Assembly: GCF_003201875.1 (NCBI RefSeq)
Contig: NZ_QJKD01000001.1
Location: 310,001 to 374,000 of the forward strand
DNA length: 64,000 bases
From: Hungatella effluvii
GTDB taxonomy: Bacteria > Bacillota > Clostridia > Lachnospirales > Lachnospiraceae
Reading direction: 5' to 3'
Shown: positions 32,481 through 41,438 of the stretch, in pieces
Layout of the letters: the number at the start of each line of letters is the position of its first letter
How positions within the stretch are numbered: position 1 is the first letter of the stretch
The notes under the pieces: model-generated
What the model was told of the DNA's origin: nothing
The model's input: the letters and a program-made list of their open reading frames with translations, nothing else
The model's database searches: none
Program-made: the position numbers and the translations under genes

Positions 32481-34379
32481 CTAAAATCCTGTATAGTGCT
32501 GTCCTACCTCGATCACACGGTATACATCCACACATTCCTGGAACTCTATTTCATGCTGCTGCAGAAAGGTGCAAAACTCCGACCAGTATTTTCCCGCCTC
32601 TTCCCGCTCTCCTGCTGCCAGATAAAACAACGCCTTACCCAGACGCCTGATGTATTCGGAGTGAAACTCCAGATGAATCCAATAGCTCCGGTTCTCCTCT
32701 CCGCAGCTTTTCGCGTGTTCCTGGATAAACGGCAGAAACTCATGCGCCATTTTTTCAAGCGTCGCCATGCGGTCTGCCACGACACGGTTCTCCCGCGGTC
32801 CCTTTCCATTGAAATAATCACAGCTGCATAAGGCAGACACCGCTTTTAAGTACTCCCGTACCCGTTCGCCCTCAAGTCCATATGCCGCCGAGAAATACTC
32901 TTTTTCCAGCCGCTCCTCAGAAAGGAACGGATCAAACAGCTTCTTTCCCATAATGTAGTTCGGCAGTGCATTCGGAAGCGCCGCCCGAAGCTCCTGGCAG
33001 CTGATATATCCGTTCAGCCCCATATCCCCCAGCCGCTCTATATCATGGCCGATGACCTCCGCCAGCCTGACATAGCCAAAATCTCCGTAATGAGCCCTGC
33101 CCAGCGGATAATCATAGACAAAGCTGTCCCCGTGAAATATCTCCTGCCACGCGCGCAGAAAAGCCATATTCTCATTCAAGTCCACCGGAAGCCGGATCTC
33201 ATTTCTCCGGTATGGCATAACGGCTCCATACTCCGGACGGATTTGGTATGACTCCTCAAAAGTACGGCTGATCGGCGCAAACATCAGCACAAAACGGTCC
33301 GGGTTCTGAAAGCGCTCCTTTTGGGGCGGCCATAAAAGCTCCTGATACAGCAGAAATACGATCCGCATGGTGCTCCCCGCCTCCGTAAGCTTTTGGTCGG
33401 CCAGATTTAGTATTCTGACGTACTGGTCGGAAGGAAGTTCCATCTTGCAGGAATCACACTCGCAGACGTTGTTGTACTCATCGGCCAGCCATACGTGAAG
33501 ATAATCGATATCCGGATTCTGAACCGCATACCGGACAATCTGATCGGTAAATGCCTTCATTACCGTTTCATCGGAATAGCAAAGATTTGTATTCATTGGA
33601 ATTCCATGAAACAGCGCCCGTGTTCCATTCAGCTGCGCCATCATGCCGGTCTCTTCTCCGGTTGGATTCCGAGATGCTGGCTTCCACTCCACTGCCGGAA
33701 ATCCGATTACGTCACCGGTCCATCCGTGCCCCACCTGATGAAGCTTCAGTCCCCTCCGTTTCATCTCCCTGCGAACGGTCTCTGTATATGCTTCCGCCCG
33801 GTCCATATTAAATTCCTCCTCCGGAAGCAGCGGATTGTTTTCATGATGGTACCATCTGGCCATAAAGGTATAGGGAAGCTTAAACTGAAGGAAAAATGAG
33901 TTATATCCCATTTTGGGCAGCCAGTCAATGAAGTCCAGGATGTTTTCCAGCGAATCGGCACCCTCAATGCAGACTCCCCGATGGCGCAGGGAAGCCGTCT
34001 TTTTCTCAGTCATCGAAAGTGCATCCAGCCCGGACAGCGGCTCGATGACCTCATACTTCTTCCCCGGCCGCAGGAAATGACAGCCGGCAGACTGGAGCCA
34101 GGAGTATACACCGATCAGCACACTGCACGGACTATTTCCGGCGATCACGCCGCCCTGTTCTCCGGTATCAATTACATATCCATCCGGAGCCATCGTGGAT
34201 TGTTCCGTTTCATGACAGCTTTCCCCTCCTGCTGCCAGTTCCAGCCTCAGCCGATAGCTTCCCTGCAATTGAAGCGCATCGCTCTTCTCCTGCATCTTTT
34301 TCCAGTAATCCTTCAGTTCCTTTTCCGCAAACTGAAATACCTCGTGATTTTGATACGCATTATCTATGATTAATTCCAA
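32481..34379 (-). CDS. DUF4838 protein, putative glycoside hydrolase
   Basis: The 632-residue product carries the DUF4838 signature HVWLADEYNNVCECDSCK (about 296-313) with two CxxC-type cysteines and the following PSDQYVRILNLADQKL. This domain is found in large proteins that look like GH20/GH67-type hydrolases: an N-terminal alpha/beta domain (residues 1-120, with VLIGVYSWLQSAGCHFLRPG) and a barrel part (RHRGVCIEGADS onward). No signal peptide is present, so it acts in the cytoplasm. The frame begins with TTG at 34379, behind AAGGGGG; no in-frame ATG fits. It is cotranscribed with the GH3 gene and shares the ROK-type promoter, so both probably cut the imported glycoside. Catalytic residues were not assigned. 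Confidence 0.72.
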   Translation of the reverse strand: MELIIDNAYQNHEVFQFAEKELKDYWKKMQEKSDALQLQGSYRLRLELAAGGESCHETEQSTMAPDGYVIDTGEQGGVIAGNSPCSVLIGVYSWLQSAGCHFLRPGKKYEVIEPLSGLDALSMTEKKTASLRHRGVCIEGADSLENILDFIDWLPKMGYNSFFLQFKLPYTFMARWYHHENNPLLPEEEFNMDRAEAYTETVRREMKRRGLKLHQVGHGWTGDVIGFPAVEWKPASRNPTGEETGMMAQLNGTRALFHGIPMNTNLCYSDETVMKAFTDQIVRYAVQNPDIDYLHVWLADEYNNVCECDSCKMELPSDQYVRILNLADQKLTEAGSTMRIVFLLYQELLWPPQKERFQNPDRFVLMFAPISRTFEESYQIRPEYGAVMPYRRNEIRLPVDLNENMAFLRAWQEIFHGDSFVYDYPLGRAHYGDFGYVRLAEVIGHDIERLGDMGLNGYISCQELRAALPNALPNYIMGKKLFDPFLSEERLEKEYFSAAYGLEGERVREYLKAVSALCSCDYFNGKGPRENRVVADRMATLEKMAHEFLPFIQEHAKSCGEENRSYWIHLEFHSEYIRRLGKALFYLAAGEREEAGKYWSEFCTFLQQHEIEFQECVDVYRVIEVGQHYTGF

Positions 34380-34409
34380 TTCATGACCCCCTTTCCCCTG
34401 ACGGGCAGT

Positions 34410-36131
34410 CTAAAAATGTGTGTCCCACATGCCGCACCAGACATCCTCGTCGTATTTCCCCTCGAACGGAGCCAGCCCCGCAATACGCTTTACCGTCTCA
34501 TCCACCGTTTCCGGCGTATCATTGTATGCGTTTACGAAGGCCGGTACTCTCGCCACATCGACGAGATGGTTCGTATAATTAAAGGATGTAAACACCGTGG
34601 GAACGTCATGTATGTACCAGGGATAACAGCTCGACATTGGATGCGGCCAAAGCAGCCTTACTGAATTAGTCTGTGCGAAGCTGGTAATATCCGCAAAGAT
34701 CATCACCGCGTCGTACTTCGCCTTAAAATCCGCTATTTTCCCTTTATTGACGGAAGATACCATGAGCTCCGGCTCATAGCCGTATTTCTTTAACGCTGCC
34801 AGAATCCGCTCCGTAATCTGATCACTTCCTCCCGACTGAACTCCCTGGCCGTAGGAAGAATTCAGACTTCCCACATTGCCGGACAGGGCAAACACCCCGA
34901 TCTTTTTATAGACCTCCGGAGACAGAGGAAGCTGTCCCTTCGTATTCTTAACCAGTGTGACAGCCTTCCGCGATGCCTCTCTCGCCGTCTTCAGATGCGC
35001 TCTGCATCCGATTCGCCCCAGTGCCTCCTTTCCCGGATGAAAACTGCCGCTCTCTTTCCTTCTGTGAAGCCCGATCGCCGCTTTGCAGGCCAGGATCCGG
35101 TAAATTGCCTCCGTAAGCCGCTCCTCTGTCACGATTCCCGACTTAAGGCCCGCTTTCATCGCCTCCAAGTCCTCTTCAATGTCATTGATTCCCAATATCA
35201 TATCGCAGCCGCAGGCAATCGACAGAGGTATTGCATCGAAACGGCTCATTCCGTAATATCCCATCATCTTCGTCTGATCGGTTACTACCAGACCTTGAAA
35301 CCCAAGCCGGCCGCGCAGAAGCCCCTCGATTAGCTCTCTGGAAAGGCAGGCCGGCTGCATATCCCGTTCTTCCAGCTGCGGATTCAGCTTCTTCTGATAG
35401 GCGGGAAGCGTAAAATGGGCCGCCATGATGCTTAACACACCATGATCAATCGCCGTCTGATAGATTTTCCCATACGTCTCATCCCACTCTTCACAAGTCA
35501 GGCCATTGTTTGAAATGGCCAGATGCTGGTCTCTCTCTTCCCAGCCATCCCCCGGGAAATGCTTCAGGCACGGCACTACGCCGAACTCCATGCACCCCTT
35601 ATTATATGCCTCCACGCAGTCGCTGACGAACTGCGGGTCACTGCCGTAGGCCCTCGTATTAATCAGACTGTTTCTCCAGTTGCCATAGATATCCCCCACC
35701 GGACCAAACGTCCAGTTATACCCCACTGCAGATGTCTCACTGCCTGTAATCCGCCCCACCTCATAGGCATAACGGGCATCTCTCGTCGCCCGGACCTGCG
35801 CCCCGGAAGCCACCAGGGTTCCCCCTTTCAGCGCGCCGTTAGGACCGGACTCACAGTTTCCCGCGTAGAGATAAGGAATTTTTGCACGCTCCTGAAGCTC
35901 TGCCATGATATCCTGAGCCTCCTCGTTGCCATAGAGTGCGGCCCTGAACGGTATGGCCGCAAGCGGATACTCTTCCAGGAACTGAATCAGCTCCTCCCTG
36001 CTTTTTCCCATGAGCGGGTCTGCAAAGAGCTGGCATACCTTTTCATGCGGCGTCATGGCGGCCTCGGTTTCCTTTACCCACCGCTCCCCTGCTTCATCCA
36101 GATAAAACGGATTTCCCCTTAAATCAACCAC
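34410..36131 (-). CDS. Glycoside hydrolase family 3, beta-N-acetylhexosaminidase type
   Basis: This 573-residue GH3 enzyme has KHFPGDGWEERDQH, the NagZ-type loop carrying the Asp-His acid/base pair, and VTDQTKMMGYYG with the nucleophile Asp. These features define the hexosaminidase branch of GH3, which releases terminal GlcNAc by hydrolysis or phosphorolysis. A C-terminal domain (from about 380, SRKAVTLVKNTKGQLPLSP) follows the barrel. GTG at 36131 has GGAGG eight bases upstream. No signal peptide is seen, so the substrate is imported first. It opens the operon with the DUF4838 gene, controlled by a ROK-type site. Peptidoglycan recycling is an alternative role. Confidence 0.85.
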   Translation of the reverse strand: MVDLRGNPFYLDEAGERWVKETEAAMTPHEKVCQLFADPLMGKSREELIQFLEEYPLAAIPFRAALYGNEEAQDIMAELQERAKIPYLYAGNCESGPNGALKGGTLVASGAQVRATRDARYAYEVGRITGSETSAVGYNWTFGPVGDIYGNWRNSLINTRAYGSDPQFVSDCVEAYNKGCMEFGVVPCLKHFPGDGWEERDQHLAISNNGLTCEEWDETYGKIYQTAIDHGVLSIMAAHFTLPAYQKKLNPQLEERDMQPACLSRELIEGLLRGRLGFQGLVVTDQTKMMGYYGMSRFDAIPLSIACGCDMILGINDIEEDLEAMKAGLKSGIVTEERLTEAIYRILACKAAIGLHRRKESGSFHPGKEALGRIGCRAHLKTAREASRKAVTLVKNTKGQLPLSPEVYKKIGVFALSGNVGSLNSSYGQGVQSGGSDQITERILAALKKYGYEPELMVSSVNKGKIADFKAKYDAVMIFADITSFAQTNSVRLLWPHPMSSCYPWYIHDVPTVFTSFNYTNHLVDVARVPAFVNAYNDTPETVDETVKRIAGLAPFEGKYDEDVWCGMWDTHF

Positions 36132-36169
36132 TTGATCTGCCTCCTTCTCCTGAGTTTATTTTGATCGTC

Positions 36170-36223
36170 TAATTTATTTAATTAATTTAATTAAATATTA
36201 TACTGTTTATGGACTTTTGTCAA
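36170..36223 (-). promoter_or_regulatory. Promoter and ROK-type operator of the GH3 operon
   Basis: TTGACA (36223-36218), 17 bases and TAATAT (36200-36195) are followed by TTAATTAAATTAATTAAAT and more AT-rich sequence to about 36170. The layout and most of the site match the promoters at 19.1 and 32.3 kb. TATAAT at 36202-36197 overlaps as an alternative -10. Confidence 0.82.
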
Positions 36224-36318
36224 TCGGGGATACCATTTTTTTCTTTTATCTTTCATGACATAGCGAAAAAGGCCATCCCTATAAACAATATATATGGAAA
36301 AAGCACCCCATAGAAAAA

Positions 36319-36355
36319 GCCCGGCATCACTCCTTCTCAGGACCTTCTGCCGGGC
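36319..36355 (-). terminator. Terminator after the aldolase gene
   Basis: GCCCGGCA (36319-36326) pairs with TGCCGGGC (36348-36355); on the minus strand the stem is followed by TTTTTC. It ends the operon that starts at 41308. Confidence 0.8.
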
Positions 36356-36370
36356 CAAATAACAATCTGT

Positions 36371-37522
36371 TTAATTCTTCTTATACCGTTCAATCATCTC
36401 TTCCAGCGTCACCTGCTCCACTAACGGCGCCTTGCCGAAGGAGCCGAACTGTACGATCAGCGTTCCGACTACTTCCTTTACGCCGCGCTCAACGCAGTTT
36501 ACAATAGCCGCCACATCGTCGTCCGGGATTGTTCCCTTCATAACCGTATCCATGATCGGGGGAAGGAATACCCGCGGGTCAAACTGGCTCTTCTTAGCCT
36601 CCAGCAGCTCGTAAATCCCGCCGATGGACGCGCTGGTACGAAGCTCCGGATATTTTACAAACAGCTCCTTCATATTTCTTGTGACTGCCAGACGGATATC
36701 CGTATCCACGTTGATCTTATTGATGCCGCACGGAATGGCTGCCTGCAGCTCCTCGATGGAAATACCGTAGGCATTCGTCAGTTCTCCGCCCAAAGCGTTA
36801 ATCTCATCTACTATGTATTTTGGCACCGTGGAGGAACCATGAGATACGAGTGCGCCGAAGATGCCTTCATGGCTTAAGCACTCTCTGATCGCCGTGGCGA
36901 TCTCTTTTCTCAGCTTTACGTCTTTTCCCTTGGAAGCGCCGTGCATGGTTCCGTAGGAGATGGCAAGCGCATCCACGCCGGTCTTACGGAAGAATTCCAC
37001 TGCCTTTAATGGGTTAGTGTAGGTGGAGGACGCGGAGAATACATGATCTTCCACGCCGGCCAGAACGCCCAACTCTCCTTCTACGCTGACGCCTCTCGCA
37101 TGTGCATATTTTACCACTTCTCGCGTCAGATCCACGTTCTCGTCAAATGGCAGGGAGGAACCGTCGATCATAACAGAGGTATATCCGCCCTCGATCGCCG
37201 CCACACAGGAATCGAAATCACGGCCGTGATCTAAGTGCAGGACGATGGGAATATCCGAATCTGCCCCATATTTCTTTACGGCGTCCGCGATATTCTTCGC
37301 GCCGATCTTCTTGTCTTCCAGTGTCGCATTCATAAAGTCGGTACGGCCGCCCATAAAGCCGTTTGCTAAGTCTGCGCCCTGTAAAATGGCCGGGGAACGG
37401 AACATCTCGTGCACTTCAATGGCTGCTTTTGCCTGGGCTACCGCGTTTACATTAAACGCCCCCTGGCCGAAACCGTATTTTATCGTTGCCTCCATCAGAG
37501 GTCTTAAGGGAATCAATGGCAT
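36371..37522 (-). CDS. Class II fructose-bisphosphate aldolase family protein
   Basis: The 383-residue zinc aldolase has HLDHG (96-100), EGELG, SYGTMHGASKG, a conserved SHGSSTVP and INVDTD, which provide zinc ligands and the phosphate site. Class II aldolases split fructose-1,6-bisphosphate, tagatose-1,6-bisphosphate or related ketose phosphates into two trioses. It is longer than the 280-310-residue FbaA/GatY forms, with an insert around the GGELTNAYGISIEELQ region. ATG 37522 is chosen (GAGG upstream) over GTG 37537. It is the last gene of the LacI-linked operon, so it probably serves the same hexosamine-derived ketose phosphate as the deaminase upstream and the kinase at 8231. Confidence 0.88.
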   Translation of the reverse strand: MPLIPLRPLMEATIKYGFGQGAFNVNAVAQAKAAIEVHEMFRSPAILQGADLANGFMGGRTDFMNATLEDKKIGAKNIADAVKKYGADSDIPIVLHLDHGRDFDSCVAAIEGGYTSVMIDGSSLPFDENVDLTREVVKYAHARGVSVEGELGVLAGVEDHVFSASSTYTNPLKAVEFFRKTGVDALAISYGTMHGASKGKDVKLRKEIATAIRECLSHEGIFGALVSHGSSTVPKYIVDEINALGGELTNAYGISIEELQAAIPCGINKINVDTDIRLAVTRNMKELFVKYPELRTSASIGGIYELLEAKKSQFDPRVFLPPIMDTVMKGTIPDDDVAAIVNCVERGVKEVVGTLIVQFGSFGKAPLVEQVTLEEMIERYKKN

Positions 37523-37599
37523 TGTCTGTATCCTCACTTTCTTTTCTGTTGCCAGTCTGTATCAATTACTTTGTTTTTCTCAGTCCGTCTTTGTATCTC

Positions 37600-38421
37600 T
37601 CAGTCCGTCAGCGCTGCCACGTAATCCGTCAGTGTCAGCGTTATATCCGGATGATTCTGCAATAAACTCACCGGGAAATCGGTGGACGGTTCCCCGTAGG
37701 CCGTGCGGCGCACGACCGCTCTGTGCCAGTTGCGGAACACTCCCAGACGGATCTTTCTCGCGTGGGCGATTTCGTAGATTCCAATCGTCACACAGTAACG
37801 CGGCATATCCTCCAGCGCTCCGCCGAAATCGCCGATGGCGTTAGCCGTTCTCGTCTCCGGTGTAATGGTGAGAACCCTCGTCTTCTGCGCCAGAAATTCC
37901 TCCGGTGAAAGAGACGGATCTGCCTCGTTAAACGCCACATGGCCGTTGATGCCGATGCCGCCGAAGGCAATATCGACGCCGCCCAGCTTCTCGATCAGTT
38001 CCGGTATGAAGCCCACATTTTCAGGGTCCGGGAATACTCTCTGCTCTTCCGGCATGATGAGTTCCGGTTTGATCTTCGTATAGACAGTCCGTTCCATGAA
38101 GCCATGGAAGCTTAAGGGGTGATCCACGGGAATCCATTTTTTATCGTCGTCCAGATACTCGTCCATGTTGATAAACCAGGTATCCTTAAGACTTAAATTC
38201 CTTTCATTGACCATGTCTACGAAATAGGGGTACTGACCAACCGGGCCGACCGGGCAGATAAATACAGTCTTCTTACCCGCCTGATTGTTTGCCTCGATCT
38301 CTTCAAACATCTCCTTTGCCATCGCCTGGAAAACCGTGGCGTTGTCCGGCATGCAGATCAGCGGGAGCCTGGGTTCCTTTAAAAGCTGCTCTTTGTTGTA
38401 CTGGTAATATGCGTGACTCAT
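37600..38421 (-). CDS. Glucosamine-6-phosphate deaminase (NagB-like)
   Basis: The 273-residue product belongs to the NagB/6-phosphogluconolactonase superfamily. NMDEYL (catalytic Asp region) and FGGIGINGHVAFNEAD (catalytic His and following Glu) match NagB, which converts glucosamine-6-phosphate to fructose-6-phosphate and ammonia. The GIGINGH version differs from the usual GIGPDGH/GIGVDGH, and the C-terminal part is divergent, so a galactosamine-type or modified substrate is possible. ATG 38421 is chosen (AGGAGG six bases upstream; ATG 38424 is also possible); reading back to 38544 would run into a terminator hairpin. It follows a partial terminator and precedes the aldolase. Confidence 0.86.
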   Translation of the reverse strand: MSHAYYQYNKEQLLKEPRLPLICMPDNATVFQAMAKEMFEEIEANNQAGKKTVFICPVGPVGQYPYFVDMVNERNLSLKDTWFINMDEYLDDDKKWIPVDHPLSFHGFMERTVYTKIKPELIMPEEQRVFPDPENVGFIPELIEKLGGVDIAFGGIGINGHVAFNEADPSLSPEEFLAQKTRVLTITPETRTANAIGDFGGALEDMPRYCVTIGIYEIAHARKIRLGVFRNWHRAVVRRTAYGEPSTDFPVSLLQNHPDITLTLTDYVAALTD

Positions 38422-38495
38422 CATTTTCCTCCTGTCTACTGTCGGAGGGACTGAAAATGCGTTAAGATATGCATTTCGCCATCCCGCCTTAGAAA

Positions 38496-38540
38496 AGAGA
38501 GTGTCTCTGAATTGGAAATAGAATTTCCGGGACACTCTCT
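38496..38540 (-). terminator. Hairpin between the binding protein and the deaminase gene
   Basis: AGAGAGTGTC (38496-38505) pairs with GACACTCTCT (38531-38540), with an inner GGAAAT/ATTTCC stem. On the minus strand TTTTCT follows. It lies 25 bp after the stop of the transporter genes and would lower read-through into the deaminase and aldolase genes. Confidence 0.7.
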
Positions 38541-38564
38541 TCACCTGTGTGTTACTTTTTACTC

Positions 38565-39653
38565 TTACTTGCCTGCTTCAATCATGTTATCCAGCATAAC
38601 GTAATCGGCTACCGGAACTTCTTTCTCTACTGCGCCGGCCTTGATAAAGTTATCCTGCTGAATCTTGTAGTAATTCTCAACGGTGCCGTCTTTGGCGCCT
38701 TCCGCTACTTCTTTTCCTGTCAGCCAGTCTGCGTCGCCGCGCTGTGCGTAAACGCTGTCGTAATCGGTTGCTGTCTGCGTGGATACGTACTTGGCAACTT
38801 CATCGTAATGATCGTCTGCAGCATAGTCCATGGCTTTGAATAAAGCCCTTGTGAAGCGCAGGAGCTTATCCTGGTTCGCGTCTGCATACTTTGGTGTTGC
38901 AATCCAGCTTGCAAGGGATACTGTCGTATCAGAGAAGGTTAAGTTGTCACAGATCTTTGTGGAATCTTTTACTTCCTCTAAAATCTTTAAGCTGTTTGGT
39001 GACCATGTGGCACATGCGTCAACACCGCCGGAAATCATAGCGGTTACGATACCGGAGGCGTCCATATCTACAGCTGTGATGTCATCCATGGTCATGCCGG
39101 CCTTTGTCAGGCTGTTGACCAGAATATCTTCACTGGAGGTACCGGAAGAATAAGCAACTTTCTTTCCCTTTAAATCTTCAACCTTTGTGAATCCAGGGCC
39201 GCCGATTAAAGCGTCGCCGTTGGAGATATGGGACAGAGCGAAGATCTTCGCCTGGCCGTTGACACAAAGCTTATGAGCGCCCTGTCCGATGTAGCCGACA
39301 TCGATGCTGCCGGACTCCATGGCTGCGATGATGGTAGGGCCGTCTGCGAATTCTACGAGATTAACGGTGATGCCTTCCTCGTCGAAAAAGCCTTTTTCTT
39401 TTGCCGTCATCACGGACCATAAGCTTCCGTAGTTTGGCATATATGCCACATTCATGGTGATAGGCTCTGCCTTGGCTTCTGTAGGAGCCTCTGTTGTCTC
39501 CTCAGCCTTTGCCTCTTCCTTTGTCGTCTCCGCCGCCGCGGCCGTTGTCGTCTCCGCAGGTGCCGCTGTTGTTGCCTCTGTCTTGGTGCTTCCGCAGCCT
39601 GCCAGTGATGCAGCTACCAGAGCCGCCATAATTAATGGTAACGCCTTCTTCAT
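38565..39653 (-). CDS. ABC transporter substrate-binding lipoprotein (NitT/TauT type)
   Basis: This 362-residue lipoprotein (lipobox LAGCGST, then a Thr/Ala/Glu-rich linker) has the NMT1/SsuA fold: NVAYMPNYGSLWSVMTAKEKGFFDEEGI, then AMESGSIDVGYIGQGAHKLC and SGTSSEDILVNSLTKAGM. Family members bind taurine, alkanesulfonates, nitrate or pyrimidine precursors, not usually sugars. AAAGGAGGA precedes the ATG. The ATPase and permease lie directly upstream, so the importer is complete. Its coupling to NagA/NagB-type enzymes by a shared regulatory site is unusual. Confidence 0.9.
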   Translation of the reverse strand: MKKALPLIMAALVAASLAGCGSTKTEATTAAPAETTTAAAAETTKEEAKAEETTEAPTEAKAEPITMNVAYMPNYGSLWSVMTAKEKGFFDEEGITVNLVEFADGPTIIAAMESGSIDVGYIGQGAHKLCVNGQAKIFALSHISNGDALIGGPGFTKVEDLKGKKVAYSSGTSSEDILVNSLTKAGMTMDDITAVDMDASGIVTAMISGGVDACATWSPNSLKILEEVKDSTKICDNLTFSDTTVSLASWIATPKYADANQDKLLRFTRALFKAMDYAADDHYDEVAKYVSTQTATDYDSVYAQRGDADWLTGKEVAEGAKDGTVENYYKIQQDNFIKAGAVEKEVPVADYVMLDNMIEAGK

Positions 39654-39737
39654 AATGTTTTCCTCCTTTAATGGTTTTTATAAAACATTGAGTTTTTTAT
39701 AAAATATTGGTTTTTATAATGTTCCAATAAACACTCC

Positions 39738-40529
39738 CTATTTACGCACTTCCAGATATTCCTGATAAACCTCGCCCCAGATATACGTCTTTAAATCCAG
39801 GAATGGAAGCTCCATCTTCATCTCCTGCGTACGCGGATACGGAAGATTGATGTCCACAATCTTTTTGATGCGGCCCGGTCTCGCGCTCATGATAATGACT
39901 TTGGTGGCCAGAATGACGGCCTCCTCCACATCATGGGTGATAAAGAAACAGGTCTTCTTCTCTTCCTGCCACGTCTTTGTAAGTTCTGACTGAAGCTGGG
40001 TCCTCGTCTGCGCATCCAGAGCTCCGAAGGGCTCATCCATGAGAAGCACTTCCGGCTGTACCGCATAGGCTCTGGCGATCGCCACCCTCTGCTTCATACC
40101 GCCTGACAGCTCCTTCGGGTATGCATCCACGAAATCTTCCAGTTCCACCATCTTGATGTACTTCATGGCGATTTCCCTGGCCTGTGCGTCGTTCATACCT
40201 TTTAATTTAAGGCCAAACATAACATTCTTTAATACGGTCAGCCATGGGAATAAGGCATACTGCTGGAAAACCACGCCTCGTTCCGTGCCTGTGCCTTCCA
40301 CCTTCTTGCCGTCTACGTAAACGGCGCCGGAGGTGGCCGGGAGAAGGCCTGCGATAATATTCAGCAGGGTAGACTTTCCGCATCCGGAAGGGCCGACCAC
40401 GCAGATAAATTCATTCTCCATAATATCTAAGTCAATGCCGTTTAACGCCACCATACGGCCCTTGCGGCCTTCATAGATCTTCTCCACATGATCGATCTTA
40501 ACCTTTATATTTCTCTCGTTTCCTGCCAT
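39738..40529 (-). CDS. ABC transporter ATP-binding protein (SsuB/TauB type)
   Basis: The 263-residue ATPase shows Walker A GPSGCGKST (about 43-51), the ABC signature LSGGMKQRVAIARAYA, Walker B VLLMDEPFGALD and the switch His in FFITHDVEEA. The sequence is of the nitrate/sulfonate/taurine group. Its start overlaps the end of the permease gene by 25 bp. It powers the importer formed with 40505-41308 and 38565-39653 on the inner face of the membrane. Confidence 0.95.
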   Translation of the reverse strand: MAGNERNIKVKIDHVEKIYEGRKGRMVALNGIDLDIMENEFICVVGPSGCGKSTLLNIIAGLLPATSGAVYVDGKKVEGTGTERGVVFQQYALFPWLTVLKNVMFGLKLKGMNDAQAREIAMKYIKMVELEDFVDAYPKELSGGMKQRVAIARAYAVQPEVLLMDEPFGALDAQTRTQLQSELTKTWQEEKKTCFFITHDVEEAVILATKVIIMSARPGRIKKIVDINLPYPRTQEMKMELPFLDLKTYIWGEVYQEYLEVRK

Positions 40530-41308
40530 CCCGTGAACTTCCTTTCCAGATATTTGATGATCTTTTCACTCGTAATTCCGATGATACCGATGATAATGAT
40601 GTAGAGAAGCATCGGCGGAACATCGAAGCTGTTGTTTAAAGAACGAATTCTCATACCGAGTCCTGCTACGGCACCTGTCGATTCTGCGGCGATTAAGGTT
40701 GTCAGTGCAACGGATACGCCGAGACGGACTGCCGTGATGATAAATGGGGTGGTTGCCGGGAAAATAACCTTCACAAAAATATCTCTGTCTTTTGCTCCCA
40801 GAACCCGGGCGGCCTTGATCAGTGTCTCATCCACATTGCGGACACCCTGATAAATGGTAACGCACATAATTAAGAAGGTTGCAAGCCAGATAACGATCAC
40901 CTGCGGCTTTCTGCCAACACCTGCCGCAATAACAACCAGCGGTACGTATGCCAGTGGCGGAATGTTACGAATAAACTGAATCCATGGTTCTACTATGTAT
41001 CGTACCGGGCGGTACCAAGCCATCATAAATGCAATCGGCACTGCGGTGACAAATCCAAGGATAAATCCCAGAATAACAGAAATCATACTGCTTGAAAAGT
41101 CGTTCCACAGAACACCTCTCTCAATCATGGTTTTCAGTGACTTAATTACTTCCGGAAGAAATGGAAAGCTTCTCGCTGTAGACGGATTGACCGAAAGCCA
41201 GAACCAGAGTATCATGGCAACCAAAAATGAGATAAGCAGCCAGCCCCAGTTTGGTATAGCGGCAACGATGTCCTTCTTCTTTTTGTTTTCAGAATTTCCA
41301 AAAGACAT
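40505..41308 (-). CDS. ABC transporter permease (SsuC/TauC type)
   Basis: The 267-residue protein has six membrane segments and the EAA-type loop TLIKAARVLGAKDRDIFVKVIFPATTPFI of NitT/TauT permeases. ATG 41308 is chosen because AAAGGGGA precedes it; the reading back to 41350 has no site and lies in the leader. It is the first gene of the operon and is read from the promoter with the upstream LacI-type site at 41366-41418. Confidence 0.9.
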   Translation of the reverse strand: MSFGNSENKKKKDIVAAIPNWGWLLISFLVAMILWFWLSVNPSTARSFPFLPEVIKSLKTMIERGVLWNDFSSSMISVILGFILGFVTAVPIAFMMAWYRPVRYIVEPWIQFIRNIPPLAYVPLVVIAAGVGRKPQVIVIWLATFLIMCVTIYQGVRNVDETLIKAARVLGAKDRDIFVKVIFPATTPFIITAVRLGVSVALTTLIAAESTGAVAGLGMRIRSLNNSFDVPPMLLYIIIIGIIGITSEKIIKYLERKFTGWQETREI

Positions 41309-41365
41309 TTGTAAATCCCCTTTCTTTGTGATTTTTCCCAATACACGCATCTATTTCATGTGTAC

Positions 41366-41418
41366 ATTATAACACATTGTATAAAAATAGCACCCCTTAT
41401 TTAGTCAAACGTTTGCGT
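41366..41418 (-). promoter_or_regulatory. Promoter with upstream LacI-type site for the transporter-nagB-aldolase operon
   Basis: On the minus strand ACGCAAACGTTTGA (41418-41405), 33 bases ending in AATGTGT, then TATAAT (41371-41366). There is no good -35 but a TGT extension before the -10. The arrangement is the same as at 9490-9542. Confidence 0.82.
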
Positions 41419-41438
41419 AACCGTAAAGATAAAACTTC

